Shown: positions 33,002-44,657, numbered from the stretch's first letter. The stretch is 64,000 nt of DNA from Sandaracinus amylolyticus (GCF_000737325.1 NZ_CP011125.1:4030001-4094000), one strand, 5' to 3'. Made by a program: numbers and translations. The notes: generated by a model not told the origin, from the letters alone.

Positions 33002-34443
33002 GCGCTCACCGCCGGGAGCGTGAGGGTGACGGTGGTGCCGGCGCCGGGCGCGCTCTCGATCGAGAGCGTGCCGCCGTGGTTCTTCACGACGCGATCGACG
33101 ATCGCGAGGCCGAGGCCGGTGCCCGCGGGGCGCGTGGTGAAGAAGGGATCGAGCGCCTTCGCGCGCACGAGCGTGTCCATGCCCTCGCCGGTGTCGGTGA
33201 ACGCGAGCGAGATCGCCGGGCGCGCGTCGAGCGCGGTGGGCGTGGCCTCGACGCGCAGGCGACCGCGGGGCCCCATCGCCTGCAGCGCGTTGTCCATCAC
33301 GTTGACGATCGCATGGCGCAGGAGCTCGGCGTCGCCGAGCACCGCGGACGGCGCGCCGTCGAGCTCGAGCTCGAGGTGCACGTCGGTGTGCTCGCGACGT
33401 CCGCCGCACGCGAGCTCGAACGCGCGCGTGACCAGCGGCTCGACCTCGACCGAGCTGCCCTTGGGCGCAACCGGGCGCGCGTACGCGAGGAGATCGCGGA
33501 CGAGGCGGTTGAGGCGATCGGTCTCCTCGTCGAGGATCGAGAGGAGCACGCCGCGATCGACGTGCGTGAGCGTCGGGCGGCGCAGGCTCGAGACGGCGTT
33601 CTTGAGGATCGCGAGCGGGTTGCGGACCTCGTGCGCGATCACGGCGGAGAGCTCGCCGACGGCGGCGAGCTGCTCCTTGCGAACGAGCTCTTCCTGCGTC
33701 TGGCGGAGCTCGTCGTAGCTGCGCGCGAGCTCGTCGGTGCGCTGCTCGAGCTCGCGCGCGGCGCGCACGAACCGACGCATGAGCACGATGCCGACGGCGA
33801 TCGAGGGCGCGAGGCCCGCGTGCTCGGCGACGTACTGGCTGCCGAGCCCGAGGCCGTGCACGACCATGTCGTGGATGCCGGCGGCGAACGTGATGACGAC
33901 GCCGACGAGCACGAGGCGCGCGTCGGCATCGCGTCGCGCGGAGCGCACGAGCGCCGCGACCGCGACGAGCCCGAACGCGATGCTGACGACCAGCACGACG
34001 ATGCCCTCGACGCGCAGCGACGGCTCGATCGCGACGCGCGGCAGATCGGTGGCCATCGGCGCGTGCAGCGTGGAGCGCGCGGGGTCGACGAGGCGTCCGG
34101 TGACGTCGAGCAGGAGGCCGAGCGCCGCGACCGCGTACGCGGCGAGCACGACGCGCCGGCGCGGGCGCTCGACGAGGTGCGAGGTGAAGTCGACGAAGAA
34201 CGCGCTCGCCGCGATCGAGCCTGCGTACTGCAGGCGCACCGCGAGCGTGCCCGCGGAGAGCGTGGCGGCGTCGCAGAGGAGCGCCGCGCCTGCCGCGTGG
34301 ATCGCGAGCCCTGCGCAGATGCACGCGTACGACGCGTGCTCGGGATCGCGGCGATGCGTGCGCGCCCAGAGCGCGAGGTAGTACACGGCCGCGAATCCGT
34401 AGATCGCGCACCACGTCCACCGCAGCGCCGCGTCGGCCGACAT
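32998..34443 (-). CDS. Membrane histidine kinase (first of a tandem pair)
   Basis: 481 residues. Seven predicted membrane helices (about 8-225), linker EELVRKEQLAAVGELS, phospho-acceptor H271 in AVIAHEVRNPLA, then NVMDNALQAM, DTGEGMD and TGLGLAIVDR. All catalytic boxes are intact. Its stop overlaps the start of the second kinase by 4 bp, so the two should be made together and could form heterodimers. A TACAGT box ends 7 nt before the ATG with no Shine-Dalgarno, suggesting leaderless transcription. It is divergent from the secreted-protein gene at 34514. Confidence 0.92.
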   Translation of the reverse strand: MSADAALRWTWCAIYGFAAVYYLALWARTHRRDPEHASYACICAGLAIHAAGAALLCDAATLSAGTLAVRLQYAGSIAASAFFVDFTSHLVERPRRRVVLAAYAVAALGLLLDVTGRLVDPARSTLHAPMATDLPRVAIEPSLRVEGIVVLVVSIAFGLVAVAALVRSARRDADARLVLVGVVITFAAGIHDMVVHGLGLGSQYVAEHAGLAPSIAVGIVLMRRFVRAARELEQRTDELARSYDELRQTQEELVRKEQLAAVGELSAVIAHEVRNPLAILKNAVSSLRRPTLTHVDRGVLLSILDEETDRLNRLVRDLLAYARPVAPKGSSVEVEPLVTRAFELACGGRREHTDVHLELELDGAPSAVLGDAELLRHAIVNVMDNALQAMGPRGRLRVEATPTALDARPAISLAFTDTGEGMDTLVRAKALDPFFTTRPAGTGLGLAIVDRVVKNHGGTLSIESAPGAGTTVTLTLPAVSA

Positions 34444-34450
34444 CGCGCGT

Positions 34451-34456
34451 ACTGTA
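34451..34456 (-). promoter_or_regulatory. Leaderless-type -10 box of the tandem kinase operon
   Basis: TACAGT on the minus strand ends 7 nt before ATG 34443. Confidence 0.5.
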
Positions 34457-34501
34457 ACAGCCGCCGGTGCACGTTCTTTGCGCCGATGGTGAGCGCTCGC
34501 C

Positions 34502-34507
34502 TACGAT
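34502..34507 (+). promoter_or_regulatory. Leaderless-type -10 box of the secreted-protein gene
   Basis: TACGAT ends 6 nt before GTG 34514; TTGCGC at 34478-34483 is a possible -35 with an 18-bp spacer. It is back-to-back with the kinase promoter. Confidence 0.5.
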
Positions 34508-34513
34508 CGTTCC

Positions 34514-35194
34514 GTGCGACGCCTCCTCCGTCTCGCGCTCGCGTGCGCGCTGCTGCTGGTCGTGCCCGCGGCGGCGCGCGCCCAGGAGCGTCCGGCCTCG
34601 GGCTACGAGGGCGTGGTGCCCGGTGGGGCGCAGCCGCCGCCGGCCGCGGGGCGTCTGGCGCGGCGTGGCGCGGCGCGGCGGGCGCGCGCGGCGATCCTCA
34701 CGTGGCCCGGGTTCCAGATGCAGGCCGACGGGAGCTCGCGCTTCTTCGTGCAGACGACCGCGGCGGTGACGACGCGCGTGCACACGACGCCGGAGCGCGT
34801 GGAGATCGTGTTCCCGAACACCGGGATCCACCTGGCGAACTCCGCGCGTTGGCTGGAGACGCAGCACTTCCAGACGCCGGTGCGGCGCGCGCGCCTCGAG
34901 CGCCGCGGGCGCGACATGGTGCTCGTGATGTACATGCGCGCGTCGGTGGCGCCGCAGGTCACGAGCGGCGTGGGCGACGGCTACCACTACACGTACGTCG
35001 ACTTCGCGCCGGGCGAGTACGCGCCGCCGCAGCCGGCGCTCGCGCCGGCGCCGCAGGGTGGGGTGAGCATCGTCAGCGGCGGGGACGCGCCGCCGACCGC
35101 GCCCAGCGAGGCGCCGCCGACGATGACGCCGGAGCAGGAGCGCGCGCTCGACGAGGAGCGCCCTCCGGTGCGCGGCCCGACGCCGAAGCGCTGA
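34514..35194 (+). CDS. Secreted AMIN-like domain protein
   Basis: 226 residues. Signal peptide with core LLRLALACALLLVVPAAARA and cleavage before QERP. A Pro/Ala/Arg-rich stretch leads to one beta-rich domain (about 62-165: SRFFVQTTAAVTTRV, VEIVFPNTGIHL, RDMVLVMYMRASVAP, YHYTYVDFAPGEY). Its strand pattern resembles AMIN domains found in secretins and amidases. The tail is Pro/Glu-rich and disordered. GTG 34514 is supported by the signal peptide and the upstream TACGAT. It is divergent from the tandem kinases, converges with the PP-repeat gene, and is probably periplasmic or bound to peptidoglycan; function unknown. Confidence 0.7.
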   Translation: MRRLLRLALACALLLVVPAAARAQERPASGYEGVVPGGAQPPPAAGRLARRGAARRARAAILTWPGFQMQADGSSRFFVQTTAAVTTRVHTTPERVEIVFPNTGIHLANSARWLETQHFQTPVRRARLERRGRDMVLVMYMRASVAPQVTSGVGDGYHYTYVDFAPGEYAPPQPALAPAPQGGVSIVSGGDAPPTAPSEAPPTMTPEQERALDEERPPVRGPTPKR

Positions 35195-35231
35195 CGTCCG
35201 CGCACGCCCGACGCGAACGATCGGGCGCCCG

Positions 35232-37150
35232 CTACTGCAGCGTGTACGTCGGGATCGACAGCGCGCTCTCGCTCGCGGGCTCGGGGCGCGGCTCCGCGGG
35301 CTGGATCGGCGCGTGGCCGAAGTCGATCGGGATGTAGAAGAGCCACAGGCGGTCGTGGCGATTGCGGTGCTCCCAGCCCACGAGGCCGTAGAGCACGCGC
35401 CACCAGTGCTCACCCGCGCTGGTCTGGCCGTAGTCGAAGAGCGGCGCGAAGTGGAACTCGTACTCCCAGCGCTGCTCGTTGCGCCACTCGCGACGGCGGA
35501 AGTACGTGTTCAGGAAGAGCTGCGTCTCGGTCACGCCCTCGCGGAAGCGCCAGTAGAACGGGAACGCGACGGTGTAGCGATCGCCACGCTCGTACTGCTC
35601 GAAGTCGAACCAGAACGGCGCGAACACGTAGTGCCGGTGCGACGGGACGTGCTCGTAGTACCAGAGCGGGTGGATGTTGAACGCCTCGCCGTCGCGCCAG
35701 CGCGAGATCTGGACGGTCGGCGCGATCCACGTGGTCTCGTCGCCGTGCTCGAGGTCGCGCGTGTTCGCGACGAGCGGCGTGATCCACGTCTGATGGCGCC
35801 CGTACTCGTCGAAGTGCGCGAAGAACGGGAAGACGATCGTGTTGGCGTACGCGGGGCTCGTCCATCGCGCGAAGAGCAGCGGCGGGATGACGAGCGTCTC
35901 GCTGCGATCGCGCGGATCGCGGATCCAGAAGAAGAGCGGGGCGACCATGTCCGCCTCGGTCGCGCCGCGATGCATCTGGTACAGCCAGGTGACGAGCGTC
36001 TCCGAGTCGCGCTCGCGGATGTACGCGAAGAGCGGCGTCGTGAGCCGGAACGCGTTCGGATCCTCGCTGAAGTGGAAGAGCAGCGGCGGGATCGTCGTGG
36101 AGTGGAAGCCCGGGCCCTCGTCGTGATGGAGGAGGCCGGCGATGCCCCACCAGCTCTCGCGCGGCTGCTCGCTCAGATAGAACAAGCCGGGCGGGACGAT
36201 CGTGAGCGTCTGCTCGGTGCGCGCGTTGTGGTGGCGGAACACGAACGGCGCGACGAACTGGTACTGCTCGTTCGGCGTGTCGTTCCACCAGAGGAACGGG
36301 AAGACGCCCCAGCGCTCCTCGTCGCGCATGCGCAGTCGGTAGAAGAGCGCGCCGGCGAAGAGGTAGTCCTCGTCCTCGTCCCCCCAGCCGACCGTCAGGA
36401 GCGGCGGGATGACGTGGTAGTACGAGCGCTGGTGGCGCCCCGACATGAAGAGCGGCGCGACGCCGATGTCGTGGCCCTCCGGCGAGTCGTGGTGCCAGAA
36501 GGGCGGGATGATCAGCGTGTGCCACTGCGGCCCGCGGAACCACCAGAACGCGGGGAACACGACGTCGCCCTGCTCGACGCCCTCGCGGTGGTAGATCGGC
36601 GGGATCACGAGCTCCGACGTGTCGGGTGACTCGCGCAGATAGAAGAGCGGGAACACGGCGGTCGTCGCGATGCCGCCGCGACGCTCGACGAGCACCGGCG
36701 GGATCGCGAGCTGGAAGTCGCCCTCCGCCGGGACCGGGGGCTCGGTGACGAAGCGCGTGGTCTGCGGCTCGGGGATCGAGTCGTCGCCCTCGGTCTCGGC
36801 CCCTTGTTCCGCTTCCTCTTCGGCCTCGGGCTCTTCCGCTTCGCCGGCCTCTTCCGCGGCCTCGCCTTCGGCGGTCTCGTCCTCGTCGCCGTAGGCCTCG
36901 CGGAACCCCTCGCCTTCTTCTTCCTCGGCGGCGGGCTCTTCCTCGGCCTCGGCCGCGGGCTCTTCGTCCTCTTCGAGCGCGGCCTCGTCCTCGACCTGCT
37001 CCTCGTCGACGCCCGCGTCCTGCGCGCGCGCGCATGGAACGACGCCGAGCATCGCGCACGCGAGCGCGATCACGAGCAGCGCTCGCGCTGGAGCGCAGCA
37101 CCGGCCTGGGCGGCACCCCAGTGCCGCGACGTCGGCGCGCGTCGCGTCCG

Positions 37151-37154
<4 letters not shown>
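35232..37154 (-). CDS. Secreted PP-repeat beta protein, likely outer membrane
   Basis: 640 residues. A long leader with a signal-peptide core (LLVIALACAMLGVVPCARA) is followed by an 80-residue acidic segment rich in Glu/Ala. Then about 20 repeats of roughly 20-25 residues follow, each centred on an aromatic/hydrophobic strand containing PP or P[FL]: LAIPPVLVER, ELVIPPIYHR, TLIIPPFWHH, HVIPPLLTVG, TIVPPGLFYL, LVIPPLLFAR, IVFPFFAHF, AFPFYWRF. The regular strand-turn pattern suggests a large barrel or solenoid. I know no named family for it. GTG 37154 overlaps the hisS stop by 4 bp (GTGA), so it is translated from the hisS message. Confidence 0.7.
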
Positions 37155-38419
<1,265 letters not shown>

Positions 38420-38442
38420 CGGTCGGTACGCTGGAGAGACGG

Positions 38443-38466
38443 AAAACCGCGGAGAGAGGCGGTTTT
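38443..38466 (-). promoter_or_regulatory. Hairpin in the hisS leader
   Basis: Perfect arms AAAACCGC and GCGGTTTT around an 8-nt loop, 24 nt upstream of the hisS ATG. It looks like a compact bidirectional terminator. The gap to the ATG is too short for a promoter, so hisS transcripts probably start upstream of it and cross it. Confidence 0.55.
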
Positions 38467-38615
38467 GCGAGGGCGGTACCTACCCGATGCGCGTGAGGGG
38501 CGCAAGCGTGGGACGCCGTAGGATCCGCGCGCGGATCACGATCCGCCGCGCACCTCGCGGTGGACGTTCGCTCCCGGATCGCGATCCCGTTCCCGAGCCG
38601 GATCGGCGACCCGCT

Positions 38616-39815
<1,200 letters not shown>

Positions 39816-39865
39816 GGCTCGAAGTCTCCCTCGCCGGCGTGCTGCACGCCAACGGTGCACGAGGA

Positions 39866-39958
39866 GAAGAGGTCGCTGAGGAGAGCAGGAATCCAGGAGG
39901 AAAGAGAACGGCTGCTTCTCTCCTGCCTTCCTGCTTTCCTCAGAGGAATTTCCTCGTC
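39866..39958. repeat. Dispersed hairpin element, copy 1
   Basis: Lies between the MoxR stop and the VWA start, touching the MoxR stop. Arms ctgaggagagcagga (39876-39890) and tcctgctttcctcag (39929-39943) pair at 14 of 15 positions. A near-identical core recurs at 47876-47951. On the minus strand the hairpin is followed by a pyrimidine-rich tract, so it could attenuate transcription. Confidence 0.8.
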
Positions 39959-40798
39959 TCAGGACCGGAAGCGACGACCGCCCGCGAGCTGATCGGCGAG
40001 CGTCGCGAGGTCCTGCTCCTTCTTCAGCAGCGTGCCGAGGAAGGGCACCTTGCCCTCGAGGCGCACGTCGCTGAGGCCCGACGCGCGCAGCACCGCGATC
40101 CAGTCGATCAGCTCGCTCGTGCTCGGGCGCTTGCGCAGGCGCTTCATGTCGCGGAGCTCGTAGAAGACGCGCAGCGCGTGATCGACGAGCTGCGTGTCGA
40201 CGTCGGGGTGGTGCACCGCGACGATGCGCTTCATCAGCTCCTGGTCCGGGAAGTCGATGAAGTGGAAGACGCAGCGACGGAGGAACGCGTCCGGCAGCTC
40301 CTTCTCGTTGTTGCTCGTGATGATCACGACCGGGCGGTGCGACGCGGCGATCTCGTCGTCGGTCTCGTTCACCCGGAAGCGCATGCGATCGAGCTCGTGG
40401 AGCAGATCGTTCGGGAACTCGATGTCCGCCTTGTCGACCTCGTCGATCAAGAGGACCACGCGCTCCTTCGACGCGAACGCCTGACCGAGCGGGCCGTACT
40501 TGATGTAGCGGCGGATGTCCTTCACGTCGCCGTCGCCGAAGCGCGAGTCGTAGAGGCGCTGCACGGTGTCGTAGACGTAGAGGCCGTCCTGCGCGCGCGT
40601 CGTGCTCTTCACGTGCCACGTGAGCAGGCGAAGACCGAGCGCGGCGGAGATCGCCTCCGCGAGCAGCGTCTTGCCGGTGCCGGGCTCGCCCTTCACGAGG
40701 AGCGGCCGCTGGAGCACCAGCGCGCAGTTCACGGCGGCCTCGAGGGCCTCGTTGGTCAGGTAGCTGTCGGTCCCGTGGAAACGCAGGAACTCGCTCAT
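39959..40798 (-). CDS. MoxR family AAA+ ATPase
   Basis: 279 residues. Walker A GEPGTGKTLL (37-46), Walker B VVLLIDEVDKAD (D119, E120), sensor-1 VVIITSNNEKELPDAFLRRC with the Arg finger, and an AAA lid. The N-terminus MSEFLRFHGTDSYLT is short. ATG 40798 is the first with the complete domain. Divergent from the TIGR02265 gene with 66 bp between starts; followed by the VWA gene after a repeat element. Confidence 0.9.
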   Translation of the reverse strand: MSEFLRFHGTDSYLTNEALEAAVNCALVLQRPLLVKGEPGTGKTLLAEAISAALGLRLLTWHVKSTTRAQDGLYVYDTVQRLYDSRFGDGDVKDIRRYIKYGPLGQAFASKERVVLLIDEVDKADIEFPNDLLHELDRMRFRVNETDDEIAASHRPVVIITSNNEKELPDAFLRRCVFHFIDFPDQELMKRIVAVHHPDVDTQLVDHALRVFYELRDMKRLRKRPSTSELIDWIAVLRASGLSDVRLEGKVPFLGTLLKKEQDLATLADQLAGGRRFRS

Positions 40799-40851
40799 TT
40801 CGCGGGCCAGCCTGACTCGATGCCAACCCTCGCGCCACCGAACGATTCGGC

Positions 40852-40857
40852 TACCAT
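40852..40857 (+). promoter_or_regulatory. Leaderless-type -10 box of the TIGR02265 gene
   Basis: TACCAT ends 7 nt before GTG 40865. Confidence 0.45.
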
Positions 40858-40864
40858 CGACGCC

Positions 40865-41509
40865 GTGAACGAGGTCGACGAGCGCGCGATCGCTGGGCTC
40901 ATGGAGATCCCGTGGCCGCCCGGCCAGTCGCCTTTCCACATCAAGGGCGTCGCGTACCGCGGTCACGTCGAGTACTGCGATCGCATCGTGCCCGGCGGGC
41001 ACGCGGCGGTGCTCGCCGCGCTCGGCCGGCCCGACGTCACGAAGTTCTTCTCGCAGCCGTTCCTCGCGTCGACGCGCTACGACGTGTTCCCGCTCGCGAT
41101 GGTCGGCATCGGCGCGGCGCGCGTGATGCGCACGGGGTACCTCGAGTTCGTGCGCGAGCGGACGCGCTGGCAGGCGAACGAGGACGTGAAGGGCGTCTAT
41201 CGCTGGCTGCTCGGCTTCACGACGCCCGAGATGATCGGCGGGCGGCTGCAGCGCCTGATCGCGCAGTACTTCGACTTCGGCGACGTGATCGTCGAGGAGA
41301 GCTCGAAGGGCTACATCCGCACGCTGCGTCGCGGACTGCCGCGCCCGCTGACGGACTGGTACGCGGCGGTGTCCGAGCCGTACGTCGAGGTGCTGCTCGG
41401 CATGGCGGGCGGCAAGAACGTGCGCTGCACGTCGCTCGCGCCGAGCCCCGAAGGGCGCGCGCACGGCGTGGACATCGTGAGCCTGCCGTTCGAGGCGCGC
41501 TGGGCGTGA
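40865..41509 (+). CDS. TIGR02265 / DUF2378 family protein
   Basis: 214 residues. The family is a paralogous group largely confined to Myxococcota. Recognised from the compact helical pattern with VAALGRPDVTKFFSQPFLAS-like wording, YDVFPLAMVGIGAARV, RWLLGFTTPEMIGGRLQRL and the late EESSKGYIRTLRRG. Function is unknown. GTG 40865 follows a TACCAT box by 7 nt; ATG 40901 is a fallback. Its stop overlaps the GTG of the kinase gene (GTGA), so kinase and TIGR02265 protein are translationally coupled, suggesting that this protein works with or is a target of the kinase. Confidence 0.8.
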   Translation: MNEVDERAIAGLMEIPWPPGQSPFHIKGVAYRGHVEYCDRIVPGGHAAVLAALGRPDVTKFFSQPFLASTRYDVFPLAMVGIGAARVMRTGYLEFVRERTRWQANEDVKGVYRWLLGFTTPEMIGGRLQRLIAQYFDFGDVIVEESSKGYIRTLRRGLPRPLTDWYAAVSEPYVEVLLGMAGGKNVRCTSLAPSPEGRAHGVDIVSLPFEARWA

Positions 41510-42711
41510 GCGACGTGCTCCCGGTCGGGCGCATCGGCCGCTACGAGGTGCTCGGGCGCCTCGCGAGCGGCGGCATGGCCGAGGTGTTCGTCGCGCGCGC
41601 GACCGGTCCGCGCGAGGTCGCGCGTCGCGTGGTCGTGAAGCGCCTGCTCCCGCACGTCGTGTCGGATGCCGCGAAGGTCGAGGCGTTCGTGCAGGAAGCG
41701 CGGCTCACGTCGCGCCTCTCGCACCCGAACCTCTGCGCGGTGCACGACTTCGGCGACGAGGGCGGTGCGTTCCACCTCGTGCTCGAGTGGGTGCGCGGGC
41801 CCTCGCTGCGCCGCGTGATCGCGCGCGCGAAGGAGACGCGGAGCGCCGTGCCGATCGCGATCACGGCGCGCATCGTCGCGAGCCTCGCGAGCGCGCTGCA
41901 CCACGCGCACGTCGCGACGGATGACGCGGGGAGGCTGCTCGGGATCGTGCATCGCGACGTCACGCCCGAGAACGTGATCGTCGGGTGGAACGGCGTGCCC
42001 AAGCTGATCGACTTCGGCATCGCGAAGTCGGTGATCGATCCGCGCAAGACCGAGGTGGGCGTGCTCAAGGGCAAGCTCGCGTTCATCTCGCCCGAGCAGT
42101 ATCGCGGCGAGACGCTCGACGGGCGCAGCGACGTGTTCGCGCTCGCGCTCTGCGCGTTCGAGCTGCTCACCGGCGAGTCGCTCTACGAGCGCGACTCGGA
42201 GTTCGAGACGGTCGCGGCGATCGTGGTCGATCCCAGCGTGCCCTCGGTGCGGGAGCGACGCGCGGACGTGCCGATCGAGCTCGAGCAGATCGTGCAGCGC
42301 GGGCTCGCGAAGGATCGCGCGGCGCGCTACGCGAGCGCGGACGAGATGGCGCGCGCGCTCGACGCGTGGCTCGCGACGCGCGGCGAGCCGATCGGCGAGC
42401 GCGAGATCGCGGCGTGGCTCGGCGCGCTCTTCCCGGGCGAGTCGAGCAAGGAGCCGGCGCTCGACCGGACGCCGCTCGACGCGCGCCCCACGCCGGCGCG
42501 GATGCGCACCCGCAGCGAGGAGATGCACGCGCTGCAGCTCACCGCCGACGCCGAGCTCGACGCGGAGGAGATGGCGAAGACCGAGCGTGCCCGGCGCGCG
42601 CGGATCGTCGTCGCGATGCTGCTCGCGGCGCTCGCGGCGCTCGGGGTCATCGCCTGGGCGGTCGCGCGGCCGCGCGCGGCGGCTCCCGTCGTGTTGGAAA
42701 GCGGGGGCTGA
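41506..42711 (+). CDS. Ser/Thr protein kinase with C-terminal membrane helix
   Basis: 401 residues from GTG 41506. Gly-rich loop LASGGMAEVFVA, K45, HRDVTPEN (H149, D151, N156; Thr in place of the usual Lys, a common variant in myxobacterial kinases) and DFGIAKS (169-175) are present. A linker follows the kinase domain, and one membrane helix near the end (ARIVVAMLLAALAALGVIAW) leaves only about 15 residues outside. It is coupled to the TIGR02265 gene by a 4-bp overlap. A perfect inverted repeat follows the stop. Confidence 0.9.
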   Translation: MSDVLPVGRIGRYEVLGRLASGGMAEVFVARATGPREVARRVVVKRLLPHVVSDAAKVEAFVQEARLTSRLSHPNLCAVHDFGDEGGAFHLVLEWVRGPSLRRVIARAKETRSAVPIAITARIVASLASALHHAHVATDDAGRLLGIVHRDVTPENVIVGWNGVPKLIDFGIAKSVIDPRKTEVGVLKGKLAFISPEQYRGETLDGRSDVFALALCAFELLTGESLYERDSEFETVAAIVVDPSVPSVRERRADVPIELEQIVQRGLAKDRAARYASADEMARALDAWLATRGEPIGEREIAAWLGALFPGESSKEPALDRTPLDARPTPARMRTRSEEMHALQLTADAELDAEEMAKTERARRARIVVAMLLAALAALGVIAWAVARPRAAAPVVLESGG

Positions 42712-42714
42712 GCG

Positions 42715-42745
42715 AGCGACCCATCACGCTGCGTGATGGGTCGCT
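42715..42745. terminator. Bidirectional hairpin between converging genes
   Basis: Perfect 15-bp arms agcgacccatcacgc and gcgtgatgggtcgct around a single t, 3 nt after the kinase stop and 29 nt from the stop of the DUF2325-like gene on the other strand. No T-tract. Confidence 0.6.
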
Positions 42746-42774
42746 GCCGATGCATCAGCCGTGTCGATGGGCCA

Positions 42775-44571
42775 TCAGCCCGCCGCGCGCTCTTCTTCGC
42801 CGTCGTCGGTGCGGATGCCGAGCTCGCGCGCCAGAGCGCGCGCACAGGCCGCCGCGCGACCGCGGTTCACGCGCACGTAGAGCGTGTTGCTCGACTGCGC
42901 CGCGCGCGCGAGCGCGATGTCGGTCGAGTGATCCTGGAAGCCGGTCGCGCTGAGCACGACGCGATACTTCCCGCGCCCGATCGCGCCGGCGATGGCCGCG
43001 ACGCGGCGCGGCTCGGCGGTCGACCACTCGATCTGCCATCCGAGCGCCTTCTCGAGGCGCTCGCGCAGCATCGGGTCCTCGCGGTTGCTCACGAAGAGCG
43101 CGGCCGCCTCGGGCAGCTTCGCGCGCACGCGCGTGAAGATGCGCTCGTCGTGGGTGGGACGCGCGGCGGCGGCCTCGTCGTCGACGTGGAGGACGGGCTG
43201 CTCGCCCGTGCTCGTCATCTCCTGCGTCGAGGTGGTCGACTCACCTGCCTTGCCGCCGGTCATCAGCGCGTGGAGCTGACGCAGGCGACGGCGCAGACGG
43301 CGATCGCCGGCCGGGAGGTCGCCCTCCTGGATCGACAGGATCAGAGGCGCCGCCGGGGCCCCGGAAACCGTCTTTTGCTCGCGCAATCGGCTCGCCAGCG
43401 TCGGACCGTCGATCGCATCGAAGGTCGCCGTGAGCCATTTCATGAGCTCGGGGCCACTATCGGGAGGGGGAGTCAGTGCGACCAGACGCGAACGAGCAGC
43501 GCCGGCCTCGTGATCCCAGCTCGGGCGCGGGACGAATCCCGGGTCGAGCAAGCGCGCGAGGCGCTGGCTGCCGCGCTTCTGCGCGACGAGCCAACGCAGA
43601 CGCCCGATCGCGGCGCCCCAGCGCTCCGGGTCGGGCGCGACGTGGCGGGCCCAGCGGAGGCGCGCAGCCGCGTCCTCGAGCTGCAGCTCGTCGTTCGACG
43701 CGAGCGGCCGGGGCGCGTCGTTGCCCGGCGGGGTGTCGATCGGGCCGACGAGGCGCTCGATGATGCGGATCGCCAGCGCGATCTCGCGGCTCGCGTCGTC
43801 GGGCGGCGCCGAGAGGGCCGCGGTGTCGCGCCATCCGTCGTCCGAGGGGGGCTCCGCGATCAGCTGCTCGAGGCGCGCTTCCGCGGTCTCCGCGACGTCG
43901 AGCCACTTGGTCGCGGGCGGGAGGCCTTGCTCCCGCGTGGCGCGCTCGGGCGTCGCATCGAGCTGGAGCGCTCGCACCGAGCCGGGCCACCACGTCTTGC
44001 ACAGCGTCGTCAGCCGCCGTGCGATGGCCCCGGTCGCGTCCGAGGCCGAGCGGTTGCGGTTGGCCTCGTGCTCGAGCGCGCGTGCGCGCGAGATCCACGC
44101 GAGCACGTGCAGCTTCTGGAGCGGCGGCGCCATCAGCGCGGCCTCGGGGATGCCAGCCTCGACGCGCGCCGCGACCGTCTGCAGGTCGCTCAGGATCGCC
44201 TTGAGGTCGCGCGGTCCGCTCGGGGGCGCCGGGGTGTGCTCGAGCTCCAGCCGCGGCATCAGATCGGGGCGCGGTGTGACCTGCACCTCCGCGCTTCCCG
44301 CGGCGCGTGGCATCTGCGACGCGGCGCGTTCGATCAGCGCGCGCGCGATCTTCGACGGCGCGAGCCGGGCGAGCGCTTCCTCGAAGGCCTTGCGGTCGTC
44401 TACGCCGCGTCCCTCAAACGTCTCGTCCGGGTCACTCACGATGCAGAGCCGCGACCCTGGTTCCCCGTGCCACTCGATCGAGTAGCCGAAGCGCAAGAGC
44501 GCCTTGATGATCGGGTGGGTCTCCACCGGCTCGCTGCCCAATAGCGAGTTCGTGTCAGCGTGCATGTTCAT
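42775..44571 (-). CDS. Uncharacterised protein with DUF2325-like C-terminal domain
   Basis: 598 residues, no signal peptide, mostly helical. The C-terminal 100 residues (about 495-590) begin AALFVSNREDPMLRERLEKA and run through ALGWQIEWST, VVLSATGFQDHSTDIALARA and LYVRVNRGRAAACARALARE. The alternation, the DH pair and the final Arg-rich helix fit the DUF2325 domain, a small alpha/beta fold of unknown function found in many proteobacteria. The N-terminal 480 residues I cannot place; they contain helical blocks and a Ser/Thr-rich linker near 455-480. A second ATG lies at 44565. Confidence 0.6.
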   Translation of the reverse strand: MNMHADTNSLLGSEPVETHPIIKALLRFGYSIEWHGEPGSRLCIVSDPDETFEGRGVDDRKAFEEALARLAPSKIARALIERAASQMPRAAGSAEVQVTPRPDLMPRLELEHTPAPPSGPRDLKAILSDLQTVAARVEAGIPEAALMAPPLQKLHVLAWISRARALEHEANRNRSASDATGAIARRLTTLCKTWWPGSVRALQLDATPERATREQGLPPATKWLDVAETAEARLEQLIAEPPSDDGWRDTAALSAPPDDASREIALAIRIIERLVGPIDTPPGNDAPRPLASNDELQLEDAAARLRWARHVAPDPERWGAAIGRLRWLVAQKRGSQRLARLLDPGFVPRPSWDHEAGAARSRLVALTPPPDSGPELMKWLTATFDAIDGPTLASRLREQKTVSGAPAAPLILSIQEGDLPAGDRRLRRRLRQLHALMTGGKAGESTTSTQEMTSTGEQPVLHVDDEAAAARPTHDERIFTRVRAKLPEAAALFVSNREDPMLRERLEKALGWQIEWSTAEPRRVAAIAGAIGRGKYRVVLSATGFQDHSTDIALARAAQSSNTLYVRVNRGRAAACARALARELGIRTDDGEEERAAG

Positions 44572-44657
44572 CCGATAGTCGCGTAATCGTACGCCCTGGG
44601 GAAGGCCCTAGGTAGAAAACCCTGTACTGGTGAGAGGACAAGTGTCTAGGCGGGGCC

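Noticed and set aside
38420-38615. T-box riboswitch upstream of hisS
   Set aside because: The 196-bp gap has no T-box sequence or specifier stem; only a short hairpin is present.
42775-44571. Defence island around the DUF2325-like protein
   Set aside because: Neighbours are a kinase and an ABC exporter; no nuclease, toxin or recombinase is present.
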